A stretch of 64,000 nucleotides of DNA, from assembly GCA_022495005.1 (NCBI GenBank), contig JAGYXB010001331.1, positions 1 through 64,000 of the forward strand, given 5' to 3'. Shown piece after piece: positions 22,501-33,939 of the stretch. The notes under the pieces were generated by a model. It searched no databases, was not told the DNA's origin, and was given only the letters and a program-made list of their open reading frames with translations. The stretch is from Rhyacophila brunnea. Lineage: Eukaryota; Arthropoda; Insecta; Trichoptera; Rhyacophilidae. The position numbers and the translations under genes are program-made. Every line of letters begins with the position of its first letter. Position 1 is the stretch's first letter.

Positions 22501-25500
22501 GCCAGAACATTTTTGTTAAAAAATAGTTTGAGAACGTCGGGGAACTGAAATGTCACCTAAAATTGGGTAAGATGCTAGGGTCGCTAGGTGTATTGAATAC
22601 ATTTCTAGGATAGGATATTCCGTGTTTAATTTTTGCCATATTGTGATCTACGTCTCGTGGAGATACAATAATAATTTAAGCTAGCACTCGGGAATTCATA
22701 TTTGAAAACAATCGGTGTATGATTTAAAAAAATTATAATTAAATTTGTTTCATTAATAATAGCTTTCATATGCTTCACGTTTGATATCTATACTATTTAA
22801 ACTTGCCAGTGCGTCAGGTGACGTCAATATTTTAGAAAGAGAAAGCATGCTACATGCGCAATATCTTACCTTATAATTTTTTTTCGAGATGTGTACCTAG
22901 GATAAGACGGAAGAGCTCGCTTTGTTATTAGGGAATCGATGGTGTAACATATATAAGAGGTAAAAAGATAATTAATAATAGGTACCTTTAGTTGTGCAGA
23001 TCTTTCATTGTCATAAGACACCCACTGGTCTCCAGTTACAAGGTACGGCACCATAGCTTCGTTGTCCCATGACAATTTAACTGCTTTGTCCGTCTCTTCA
23101 ATTATGCAAATCTAAAATAAAACCAATACATAATTATTATACTAGATAATAATGTTATTGAATATATATAATTTGAAAACATTTCATGCATATACACACT
23201 AGAAAAAATAATTTTATAGGAAAAAAAAATACGACACCTGACGGGATTTGATCCTGTATCTGCTGGATTCACGCCAGTATGCTTTTCAAATTAAGATTCG
23301 ATTCGAAGATTATCGAATTGCGTTATAATCCAGTTATTTCCCGTAGGGTGTCATATTTTTGTCTATAACATATTTTTTTCTAGTGTGTATATGCATGAGA
23401 TGTTTTCAAATTATGTATATTCAATATATTATATAATGTGACATTCTCAAATCTTGTGTCTTATTCGTAGAATAAAAAAATAATTCATTAAAATATTGTT
23501 ATTTTAGTTATATTGTTCTAAGTTTGAGCAGTTCTTATCAGTCGTGCGTACAGAAAATCATGTTGAGTTCAGCTATTACCCTGGCTTGTAATATCTTCCG
23601 CAAACCCCCGCACTTTCCTGGGTACCTACTCACATTTTCTATACCCAGATATTCTGTGCTTTGAATCTAACGACAACAACCTGATTTACCCATTTTGATG
23701 AACCCAAAAGGATTCGAGGCGGTGCGGTATCCTTCAGCTGTATACGTGTGGAGAAAATGCTGTTCGTGTGTTGTAATGTTCGTTAGTGCTGCAGTTCAGA
23801 GGTGCATACGTGACATTAGGTAAATAAACCCGATAATGACATAGAATTAAGTAAAATTTACCTCATTGTATCCAAGTTTCCCAGCTTCTTGAGTGATGGA
23901 GCCTGCATTACCAGGTGCACTACATGGGCAATATTTAGTGGCACATTGAGTCGACGTGAGGGTGAATGATTGTCCATAGAGACCGATGCCCATTACAAGT
24001 TTGGTGGATGGAGCACCAAGTTTCATCCATGCGTTGATACTTGCATTCTACAAACGTGTAATAGAATATAATATACATAATGCTGCTTATTACAAAACGC
24101 TATTCACTCTGACTGTCATGGATGGCTCGAAAATCTAGTGCCTGAGAAAATACATGAAAGCTGTGATAGGCTATTTTATTATTGTTATATATGTAGAGGA
24201 TTTGAAAAATTCTAGAACAATATATTTACTGCGACCATTTAATCCGTCAACCTATTTCTGATATAGCTTTAAGAATGGTTTTCCTTTTAGTTGATACTGG
24301 TTTTATTTATTGTACTGTTTAATAGAGCCCACGAGATATACTCAGCTTGAAATAGTACATTGATAAGGATAATGCCATTATCCCATCGATATTTTATTTA
24401 TATACAAAAAAACAATTCAATGATCGATGGCACAGATGTCCAAGGAAATGACCATATTCTCCATAGACAACATAGATCCGACTATACTGCTATTATGCCA
24501 AGTTGATAAAGTTTGGAGGCTAAACCTGTATTTTTGTGTGTCGTTAATCTGTAGGTGATGAAGAAATTATTACATTTTCAAACAAAATTATTATTTATTA
24601 TATTATAAGGGTGTCTTTATTTAAACCAAGTAGATGATGAGTGTGTTATTAAATACTACAAACCACATTAAGCCCAGCATTATTTGTATTTTCTTCAGAT
24701 TGAGAAATAAACAGTGGAGCATTGTGTCCAGTTTTTCCGTCATATGATCCATGGAAATCGTATGTCATAATGTTGATGAAGTCTAGATACCTATAAAATA
24801 TATCCAGTAGCTTAGGTGTTATAATAGGTTGCAAATTTATAGACCATATTGACCAGTTCATTGCTTGTTTGACGGAAACTGAAATATTTTTCTTTCATGC
24901 CAAGATCTTCTAGAAAATTATCTTCTACATGTTTCAGGTCTAATTGTATACATTTTTCCCAATCCCAAACCAATCAATTAACTGGGCACTATACATAATG
25001 ACCAGAACAATTTGAGCAAAATTAAATTACTTTTTGATTTATTATTTTGACTCGACAGTTTTTGTGATCAGAGGTTACATGCAAACTTAATAAATAAAAT
25101 CAAAAATCTGCTAATACAACCACCAAACTATGGAAGCTCATTTTATAATCTTCTTATAATCTTATAATCTTAGATCGAACATAAAAATGTAAAATATTAC
25201 TGTCTTCTAAAAATTCAAAGCCGAAGTTATCTCTTTGCTCAAGTATATTTTTCAAACGAGTGGATCTGCTGTTCAGCTGTCAAAATAAAGTCCCAGATTG
25301 TTTAACATATTGATTTGCAAAACTACTTAATTATACCTAAGCATTTTCTCATTTCGAATTTGACATGATAAAAATAATGTTATAATGTAACAACGTATTT
25401 AATCATAACTTAAAAATAATATAATCTATTATGTTTATCATAATATCGATAATCTCCTTGCAGTCGCAGTTTGGTAGGTATTCTATGATGTGAACTGTAG

Positions 25501-28500
25501 AGTATAAATACATTATTGCCATTTTGAACTGACTGCCGTCTTGACCAGCATTTTAACAAGCGTTCTAATGTATAATAATTAATGATATTATATACTTGGG
25601 AAAATTTTATTTACGTTGGTCGTGACTTCCAATTATTAATAAGACATAACCACTAAATCAAATGCACTTCAAGGTCTCCAATATACGTTAAAATAATCCG
25701 TTTTTATCGAAAATAATAATAAATGCTCCGATAAACGCACACGTCACTGTACGATATCCAGAAACAGTGGGAGGGTTAGCAGCGGTAGGTACAATCGTTG
25801 TCAGCAAGTTTAACTAATAACGGCTGAAGCAATCAGATCAACGCTGGCTGTTATTTCGATAGTATTTATTATCCTAAGTAATTAAAGAAGATAGAAAGAA
25901 ATATATATGTGAAGAAGAAAAGTGGGTACTCACCTTGCAAGATTGGGCACATCATAAGATTGGATGACGGAAAATTCTGCGGCTGCTACAGCGGCCGTCA
26001 AAAGATAACCAGATTTGTCGAATTCAATTCTTAAAGCCTTGATGAGTTCTACAAGGTTTTCCTTGTCTGCCAGTGCACCTCCTCTCTGAGCAGGATACTC
26101 CCAGTCTATGTCCAGTCCATCGAAGCCATACTTCTTCAGGAACACGACCGCGTCTAAAGCAAAGGCTTTCCGCAGCCCTGCGCTACTGAACATCTATTTA
26201 TAAATCGTGCAATTTTAACTATGTCCGTGTTAACCGCCAAAACTTAAATGATATTTTATTTTATTTACATAAACAAACTAATCTTATCGGTTTGAATTCC
26301 GGGTCTGGATAAATCAGATATTGTTTTTTAAGATGTATTTGGATCCAGAGCATGGACCTAATGAGTTGAGCAAGTGCTGATACTTAAGTTCTCGTAAAAT
26401 AAAAATCTGTTACGAAACCTTGTCGTGAGGTGGAAAGTTTACATCGGATTGTATAGTCAATTAAAAAAAATATTTTCGAATATTACGTCCGTATTAAATT
26501 TTTTTAGCTGGTTTTGTTGGAGTGGTTGGTGACATGGAGGTTCGACCGGTTCGAGGCTCTGATGGTATTGGATTCTCATTTAAAAAAAATGCCCTTACGA
26601 TAAATTGACTAATTGGTATTCAACAGACCTTTAATAATATAATAATAGTTATATTGCCCTGCTTGTTGTGTTCTTTGATTGATTTTTTACATTTTATCAG
26701 GTTTTGTTGGTTTCTAATGAAGTGAACGCCTGTCTGCTTTACGGAACATCATCAATCTTCTTCTTCTTCGATGGCGCTACAGCTCAAGTCAAGCCCTGGC
26801 CTCCTCCACCGCTGTCCTCCAGCCGGAACGGTCCTCCGCACGTCTTTTCCAGTTCCTGATTTTTAGTATCTGGTTGGCATCTTTTGTAACATTATCACCC
26901 CATCGTGTGCGTGGCTTTCTCACTGGCCTTTTCCCCCCTGGTTTCCTTCGAGGATCTTCTTCGGTATCCGTGACTCAGGCATGCACTGGACATGGCCTGC
27001 CCAGTTTAGCCTCTAGAGTTTTAGCCTCTAGAGAGAGTTTTGAATCTTGGTATAAGCGGTATAGTTCCGTGTTGTACCTAATTCTCCACTCCCCACCATC
27101 ATTCATGGGTCCGTATATCCGCCTAAGGATCTTTCTCTCAAAGCAATCCACCATTTCAGCTGCTTTCACATTTAGCGTCCATGACTCGCACCCGTATGCA
27201 ACGACTGTGCGTATGACGGTTTTATAGAGCCGCGTCTTAGTTTTTCTGTGGACATTTCTGGATTTGAATATGGGCAGCAATGAGAAGTACGATTTATTTG
27301 CTGCGGTTATTCGGGCTTTTATTTCTTCCAGTTCCTCGTTCTCTTTTGTAATATTGGAACCCAGGTATGTGAACCGGTTGACAACCTCAAATTGATGGTT
27401 TCCAAAACTGGAACTTTGGCCCAGCCTACTCTGATTTTGTCGGCTTTGTACCATGACTTTAGTATTGTTTTCATTTACTCTTAAGCCAATCTCTAGTGCG
27501 GCCCTTTGGAGGTGGTCAAATTATTTCTTCACAATCTGTATGGATCTACCCATCATATTGAGGTCGTCTGCGTAGCCAACCAATTGGCTCGGTCTGTTTA
27601 ATATACTTCACTTGAGAATTTCTGATAGCGGATTCGAGGGCTAAGTTGAGCAGTATGGGAGCCAATCCGTCTCCTTGCTTAAGACCCCGAGATACTTCAA
27701 AGCCCTCCGGCCGTTCACCTTCACCTGGGAGAGTGTATTCTGCAGTGTGATTCTAACAAGCCTGACTAGTTTTGGTGGGATTTCAAAGTCCAGAAGGACA
27801 GTGAATAGTTTTTCCCGGTCGATGCTGTCATATGCCTGCTTAAAATCAATAAAGAGCTGATAAATGTCCACAATCGAATTCCCAGCATTTTTCCAGTATT
27901 TGGCAAACTGTGAAGAGCTGATCCGTTGTAGACCTTCCTGCCCTGAAGCCAGCTTGGTATTCACTTACTATGTTTTCCGCGTAACCTTCCAGTTTTGTCT
28001 TCAGGATCATTGTGAATACCTTATAACTTGTGCTCAGGAGTGATATCCCTCTAAAATTTTCACATCGCAGTCTGTCTCCTTTTTTATATATTGGACAGAT
28101 AATGCTGATCCGCCAATCTGCTGGAATGCTTTTGGACTCCCAGATTTTAAGCATTAACTCATGAACTGCTGCTATTAATTGGTGTCCACCATACTTTAGA
28201 AGTTCTGCAGGGATGTAATCGGCTCCTGGTGCTTTATGATTCTTTAGTGTCATAATAGCTCTTTCGGTTTCACTAAGCGTGGGTGGAGAGATGCATGGTT
28301 CGTTGAACTGGTGCTGTAGTCACGGATCCGGTGGAGTATTTTCATCCTGTAAGTTAGGGTTCAGGAGTTCCTTGAAGAATTCCATCCATCTTCGTTTAAT
28401 TCCTTCTTCATCACCTATAATCTCTCCCGTTTTCGTCCGGCATAGGCTGGTGGTGGGTATAAATCCTTTTTTGAAAAAGTTGACCCCTTTGTATGCGTCT

Positions 28501-31500
28501 CTTGATCTGTTATTCCTAAAGTCGTTTTCCATTTTAAGCACTGTTGCGTTTAGGTGTGCTCGCTTCTTTATTGTTATAGTCTTGTTGGCCTCTCTTCGCG
28601 ACTGCTCGTACTTAGCTCTTTTCTCTCTCGTTGGTCTCTCTAAATATATTCGTCTATCTTCATTTCTTTTCTGTATGGCTGCTGAGCAGTCTTCATCAAA
28701 CCAGTTACTTCTGGTTCTTCTAGGGATACTGCCTATACTCTTTTCAGCTGAGAGTGTGATAGCATTTTTGATGTTGTTCCAGGCATCTTCAGTGGAGATT
28801 GCTGCATCAGATTCAGGAAGATTGTCGGTTAGAGAGTCCTGATATTGGCATATAACTTCTGGGTCTTTAAGGCTGTCGATATTTATTTGTGGCGCTCGTT
28901 GGTGCTTGTCTGTTTTTCTACATGTTATACGGCATCTATAAGACATGCACAGTAGATAATGGTCAGACTAGCAATTGGCGCCTCTATAGCTTCGGACCTT
29001 TGTTACACTAGAGGCACTCCTTTTGTCGATCAGTACATGATCGATTTGATTATGGTGTTTGCCATTAGGAGAGCTCCATGTCCACTTGTGTATGTTTTTT
29101 CTAGGGAACTGGGTTGAGCTTATAACCATGTTTTTGGATATAGCAAAGTCTATGATCCGAATTCCGTTATTATTGCTCTCATTGTGTAAAATGTTTTTGC
29201 CTATTGTTCCCTGATATATTTGTTCTTTGCCGATTTTTGCATTTAGGTCCCCGATTATAATTTTTATGTCATTTGAGGGGGCTTTATCATAGACATCTTC
29301 TAATTTATTGTAGAACGTATCTCTTATTAGGTCATCTTTATCTTCTGTTTCTGCGTGTACATTGATGATCGATAGGTTGAAAAATTTAGTTTTTAGTCTT
29401 AGTACACATATTCTTTCATTAATTGGGGTAAAATCTAGAATATTGCCTTTTATCTTTTTGTCAACGATAAAGGCAACTCCAAATTCATGATGACCCTTCT
29501 CCTTACTACTATGTTATACAGTGTGAGATTTTAGGTCGAACGTCCCGCTGCCCATCCATCTAGTTTCTTGGACTGCCAGAACATTAATTTTATATTTGTC
29601 TATTTCGGAGACCAGTTCCTTGAGGGCTCCCCTTCTATACAGTGTTCGTGTGTTCCATGTACCAAAAATCAACATCATCAATCACTGTGGGTAGTTTTTT
29701 TTAATATGTCCACCACTTCAACGGAAAAGCGGATAAATTACATGTGGTATATTTTGGAGACTAGGGTGTCAAATTGCGTAAATAATAAAACGCCAAAATT
29801 ATTTTCCCACCATTTCTAAATAAAAAGCGTATACATTATGTATACTATTTTTATAAGTTTTTTTTTTTTAAATTTAGTAGATATGTACTAAGAAATAGCT
29901 GAGAAAGTATAATCGTATAGAGAATTGTAGGTACAAAGGTTCTATATTTTTATAATATATACCAGAGTTATCACGGTGTTACAGCAACTAATTCGTCGAA
30001 ACAAAGATACAATTTCAAACAGTAGTTTCTTTTCAAGAGTATTCCCACAAGTAAAAGTCACCACACGGTAATGTATAATTATTATGATTGTATAAAAGTA
30101 ATTGATTACCTGAGAGTAACGAGCGGATCCTTCATTCCATCCTCCCATAGCGACTAAGACCTTGAGTTTTGGATTGGCAACCTTCAAGTTGACTACCTTT
30201 GAAAAACCACCTGAAAAATCCAGTAATACTAGTCCATTTATTAAGTTTTATCAGTAAAAGCTATGAGAGCAAAAAGTCGTTCTTAAATAGCTAATCACCA
30301 GTTTAGAGTTTCTTGTTTTCTCTTCTTTTTGAAAAAAGATAAATATAGAATATACCAGTAAACATATTGCTTTTCCTATATAGGTAACTCCAGGCAGATG
30401 AATTATTGTCTACCGTTTTATACTGGCGTCTTATAAGATAGACGCGAATAAACAGCTACAAATGAAAAAATATTACGACACCGGCACGTCTAAAATTAGC
30501 GTATTTCTTGAATAATTATAAGAAAGAGGAAACTAAAACAATTGTTTTAAAATATCAATTACAATCATAATTATCATTACATAACAAATTAGATTGAAAA
30601 ATCATTGCTAACGGATATTTGTTTTAAAAATGTAAAATTTATGTTCCATAGCCAGTAGCTCATTTTGTGACGTAAAGGCTCGACTTACTGACTACTTAAA
30701 AGGCCACATACGATAAAGTAATGACAATGTAATTTAATTTTTCCAAATAGTAAATGCAGGAAGTTTGTTATGGTTTGGGTAACTGAGAACTGCGCATGTT
30801 TTTGAAAGTCTAAATATAATTTAATAACTTTTTGACCAGCTTCGGAGGCCCCCCTTTCTGACAAATTAGTTACGTTATTTGCGTCAAATATATGTGATTC
30901 GCGCTCTTTTCATTTCGATGCTCACATATATTTTCTTGATATAATAATAATATCTATAAAATGGGACCTTTCGTGGTTTCAAAAGTATGTCAAAAGCGCC
31001 ATTTTTTTTTATAAAACATCGAATAGCTCCGATATTTCTTCGCAGTTAGTCTGAAAATTTGAGGGCCTTTTTTGCTTAATTTTCATGTATTTAGGCTCCA
31101 TTTTTATAAAAAACCCTTTTCTTCAGAATTTTTGTTTTAAACAAAAATCAACGTGTGATAGTTGAGTATTCAGTATTAGGGACCTATCCCACATCTCTAT
31201 TATGAGTTTGGAATTATTGACCAACATTTAAGTATGAATGTATATCGATTATAATATTTGTGTAGATAAAGTTTTTTTAGGGACTTACCCAATCCGTAGT
31301 CTTCTGTGAGGTCAGCATACGGATCTAGGATTTTGATGAGGCCACTGTCTGTGACAGAAACGAATGCGTAGATCAAGTGAGTGCAGAGATTTGCAGGAAA
31401 GTCAGAAATAGCAAAGTTTCCTACTCCCGGTCTATACACTGCCCAGCTTCCGAAGTAGCACACCATTTTGTCTTGAAATATTGTAAATTGTCTTAAATGA

Positions 31501-32554
31501 GTGATCATTACTTATATGCGTAGGTACATGATTATTATTATACTAATATTTGGATATTATGATAACCTTTGATAACTGAGGAATTGATTTGGAAATGTAA
31601 ATGATGACAGTTAGGGCTAGGCGCGCATAAACGATTAATTAAATTATGCTGGGATGCCCCAAAAAAAATCTTTAAAATTAAATAATCTTTAACACTCTTA
31701 GAAGTCTTAGAACCATTCATATTAGAAAAAAAATATAGAAAAATAGACCACACAAAGATAAATGAACTCATCCGGACAGTAAAAGATGTGAGTTTAGATC
31801 CCATTCAGTCCAAATTTTTTTCTAGGTTTTTTGTAATAGGTATCCAAGTTTTTGAGATATTTCTAAATTATGTATTTTAAATAATATAATATACTGAAGG
31901 GTTACATGAGATACTGTTATAAAAAATTATTAGGTATAAGACATGAATCAATAAGTAAATTTATGACTGGCCGAATCCCCACAGTATTATGTTATATGTA
32001 TTGTTAAATATTATAGCAATGAATGTTTTTTATATAAATAAATAAGGGATACCTTTAGATTAAGTACTGATTAGACAAGATTAAGATGTATTATGTAGTA
32101 TCATGAATTGTAATGTTCATATCATAAAATCCATAGTTTATGATATTTTTGTAGAACATCTGCTGTATAGGGTATCTAGATATTCTCAAGGTGACCCTAG
32201 TCTGTGAGAAGATATCACAAGTACAATAGATCCCTTTGCAGTATTCAACCTATATATTGAGCATGTAGCATGTAAAAGAGGACTCTTGATTCAGACACCA
32301 TACCGATAAGTTATGTTAAATACCTCATTTTATAATTGTGAATTTATTGAATCCAATAAAGTATTTTAATAAGATAAAATCGTTAATTACTAATTTTGGA
32401 TAATTAGAGCAGCCTGGTTAAATTATGATATAACAATACGGCTAACAAGGTGGTAACGTATATACATACCTGGAATGCTATTGGTCGGGATGATAGAGAC
32501 ATTGAAAAATAGAAAAAAAGCAGCTAAGCCGGAAAATTTAGCTGTGAAAACCAT
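19525..32554 (-). CDS. Secreted chitinase, GH18 plus CBM14, nine exons, 500 aa
   Basis: The exons on the minus strand are 32554-32470, 31471-31289, 30210-30110, 26193-25934, 24790-24664, 24047-23862, 23111-22986, 20879-20745 and 19824-19525. All have GT/AG borders and join in frame into 500 residues. There is a signal peptide at 1 to about 26. The GH18 domain spans about 31-400, with motif [13 protein letters not shown] (106-118), catalytic [11 protein letters not shown] (147-157; acid E155, with D148, D151 and D153), MTYDFHG (218-224) and [13 protein letters not shown] (366-378). A Thr/Pro-rich linker covers about 405-440. The CBM14 (peritrophin-A) domain has six cysteines at 446, 458, 464, 479, 492 and 500. 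GH18 chitinases cleave beta-1,4 links in chitin of cuticle or peritrophic matrix, outside the cell. One catalytic and one binding domain fit several insect chitinase groups, so I give no group or symbol. No defect is seen. Confidence 0.95.
19900..19996 (+). repeat. Repeat S4, copy 2
   Basis: It matches 17650-17840 over gctacaaaagcgatct and gcgagacgtggc. It sits in the last intron of the chitinase gene and is GC-richer than the intron. Confidence 0.5.
21183..21377. repeat. Large near-perfect palindrome (about 95-bp arms)
   Basis: The left arm (21183 to about 21282) and right arm (about 21284-21377) are reverse complements over most of their length, including aaatttggaccggtttcgtc and cgcctcagagggacat-type blocks. 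Almost no spacer separates them. Weaker inverted similarity extends outward (tcatggtggaa near 21118, ttccaccatga near 21397). It is in intron 8 of the chitinase gene. It could be a small foldback or MITE; the transcript would form a strong hairpin. Confidence 0.85.
21960..22062 (+). repeat. Foldback F1, single arm
   Basis: It shares gtgttttcaagttatgtatg and gaataaaagaaatagtttat blocks with the right arm of the F1 element at 9752-10032. No opposite arm is seen nearby except a diverged stretch around 21800-21860. Confidence 0.55.
23156..23480. mobile_element. Foldback element F1, second complete copy
   Basis: The left arm (23156-23219) and right arm (about 23370-23430) are inverted, with core atatgcatgagatgttttca. 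The spacer contains a tRNA B-box-like gggatttgatcctg and the phrase tacgacacctgacggg, which returns inverted as gtcgggtgtcgta at 37.29 kb. It is in intron 6 of the chitinase gene. Confidence 0.65.
26283..26475 (+). mobile_element. tRNA-derived SINE S1, copy d
   Basis: It starts with gaattccgggtctgg, follows the S1 body (gacctaatgagttgagcaag), and ends in a gattgtatagtcaattaaa tail. It is opposite in orientation to copies a-c and lies in intron 3 of the chitinase gene. Confidence 0.6.
26758..29670 (-). mobile_element. RTE-type LINE, nearly full length (2.9 kb), in chitinase intron 3
   Basis: It is flanked by the perfect 13-bp direct repeat aacatcatcaatc (26745-26757 and 29671-29683). The minus strand codes for an AP-type endonuclease, then a reverse transcriptase, then the C-terminal region, and ends in a GAAGAAGAAG tail. 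It lacks only the very start of the endonuclease. It has the same orientation as the host gene. A few stops and frameshifts have accumulated. Confidence 0.92.
26770..29678 (-). pseudogene. Endonuclease-reverse transcriptase, disabled
   Basis: In order on the minus strand: endonuclease [31 protein letters not shown], a GDLNAKIG block near 29260-29230, and SDHYLL near 28960; then the connector at 28946-28320 ([11 protein letters not shown]); then the reverse transcriptase [44 protein letters not shown] and an intact YADD near 27575; then the C-terminal part at 27454-26975 with [11 protein letters not shown]. Defects include TAA at 29514-29516, TGA near 28318 and frameshifts near 27880 and 27640. 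The open frame's first ATG codons lie inside the target duplication rather than the element. Confidence 0.9.
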
Positions 32555-32610
32555 TTTTAAGGTTCTCTTAAAATTTTGAATGTCAACTAAATATTAAAAT
32601 AAAATTTTGT

Positions 32611-32617
32611 ATTTATA
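32611..32617 (-). promoter_or_regulatory. Candidate TATA box of the chitinase gene
   Basis: Read on the minus strand the bases are TATAAAT, 57 bp upstream of the start ATG at 32554. GATA-like motifs (ttatct/agataa type) lie a little further upstream at about 32642-32700. Position fits a core promoter, but no transcript start is visible from sequence. Confidence 0.45.
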
Positions 32618-33169
32618 TGTAGCGACCATGAGAAGCAATATATAAGATAAGAAAAGAAAAATAAATGTAATTAATGAAGTTTATGACAGTCGTCTCTTAT
32701 CAGTGGCTTAATTTTATATTAAGATATTATAATAAAAGTAAACATCCCTATTAGAGTTTAGAAGAATGTAAATCTTTTTATTTTTAATATTTCTGTTGTC
32801 TTTTTATTACCTACATATCTTTTTACAATATGTCCTTCTTCTTCCGTAGTCGCAACTAGCCTTGGCCACCATCTCCGATCATCACTTTTGGGAAGCGTTC
32901 TTATGTCACTGTTTACCAGATTCCGACCCTTTACCTGACTGGTCTTTTTCCTTCTGAGTTCTCGTATTTCTGGTATAGAAATCGGTGCACTATACTGGAA
33001 TCGAGTGGCGTGATACAAAAGTTGCGAGTGGTCGACTAAAAAAGTAGCAGTTTATCTTCAGAGGGTATTTATCCCCCTCTGTCAAAATAGTGTCCCACGA
33101 CAGTGGCCGAGATAGTGTTCATTTTAATAACATACATATCAAGTGAACTCTTAATGTCAGAGAAATCAA

Positions 33170-33475
33170 AAAATTACGAGTAGCGCATGTTGGGCATAAC
33201 GAGGAAAGATCACAAAAGAAACCAATCTATATGAAATATAGGTCACTAAGTATATGAAATGGCAATGGGCTGGACATGTCACTCAGCGAGTTGACAACCA
33301 CTGATCAAATTCCGTCGTACAGTGATAACCAAGGGGCACTAAATGTTTACAGGAATGTCCAAGAACCAGCTCATAAAGTTAGATTGATGTATGTGGCAGC
33401 AAAGTAGAGTGGATGGAGCTAAGTGAGGCATTCATCCAGCAGTGAATCTACCCCGGTTGATTATGATGATGACAT
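33170..33475 (+). repeat. Old RTE 3' end remnant
   Basis: It is a degenerate relative of the C-terminal region of the RTE at 1.7-3.3 kb: gcgcatgttgggcataacga, then aatgggctggaca and ttcatccagcagtgaatcta, then a gattatgatgatgac tail. Many substitutions and indels make it the oldest of the family copies here. Confidence 0.7.
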
Positions 33476-33939
33476 CAAACGTAAGCGATCTAAGTGATAA
33501 GATCTTTGCATTCGCAGTATGACCCCGCATTTTTTAAAGCAAAAATAAAAATCGCCTTTGTTATCGCCGTGTCGTTAATCGCCGTGTTATACCCTAAATA
33601 GGTTAATAGGTCATGCTTCTGATAATAGTGACGACTTTTGAATTTATAAATAAATTCCTTGGTTATAGCTATACAATAACTGTACTATAATATATGTACC
33701 ATCATAAATCGTCAGGTGTTTGAATTTAGAACTAAGCTCATCACAGTATAGTATTGAATGATATTATATTGTCAAATGTTAACATGTGGTGCCCTCACTG
33801 GTGGATCTATAGTCTTGATGAGACTTACGCAGCTAATATACTATATTGTTGATACCTATCGTAAGAAGACTTTTATTAAACTTTCATTTAGATTCTTGAT
33901 ATCAAAAAAATAGCATGCGTCAATGTATATAATGTATGT

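Noticed and set aside
26874..27227. Plus-strand open frame of 117 codons
   Set aside because: It is the antisense shadow of the RTE reverse transcriptase region on the minus strand.
28279..28842. Plus-strand open frame of 187 codons
   Set aside because: It is antisense to the RTE connector region and has a low-complexity hydrophobic composition typical of a shadow frame.
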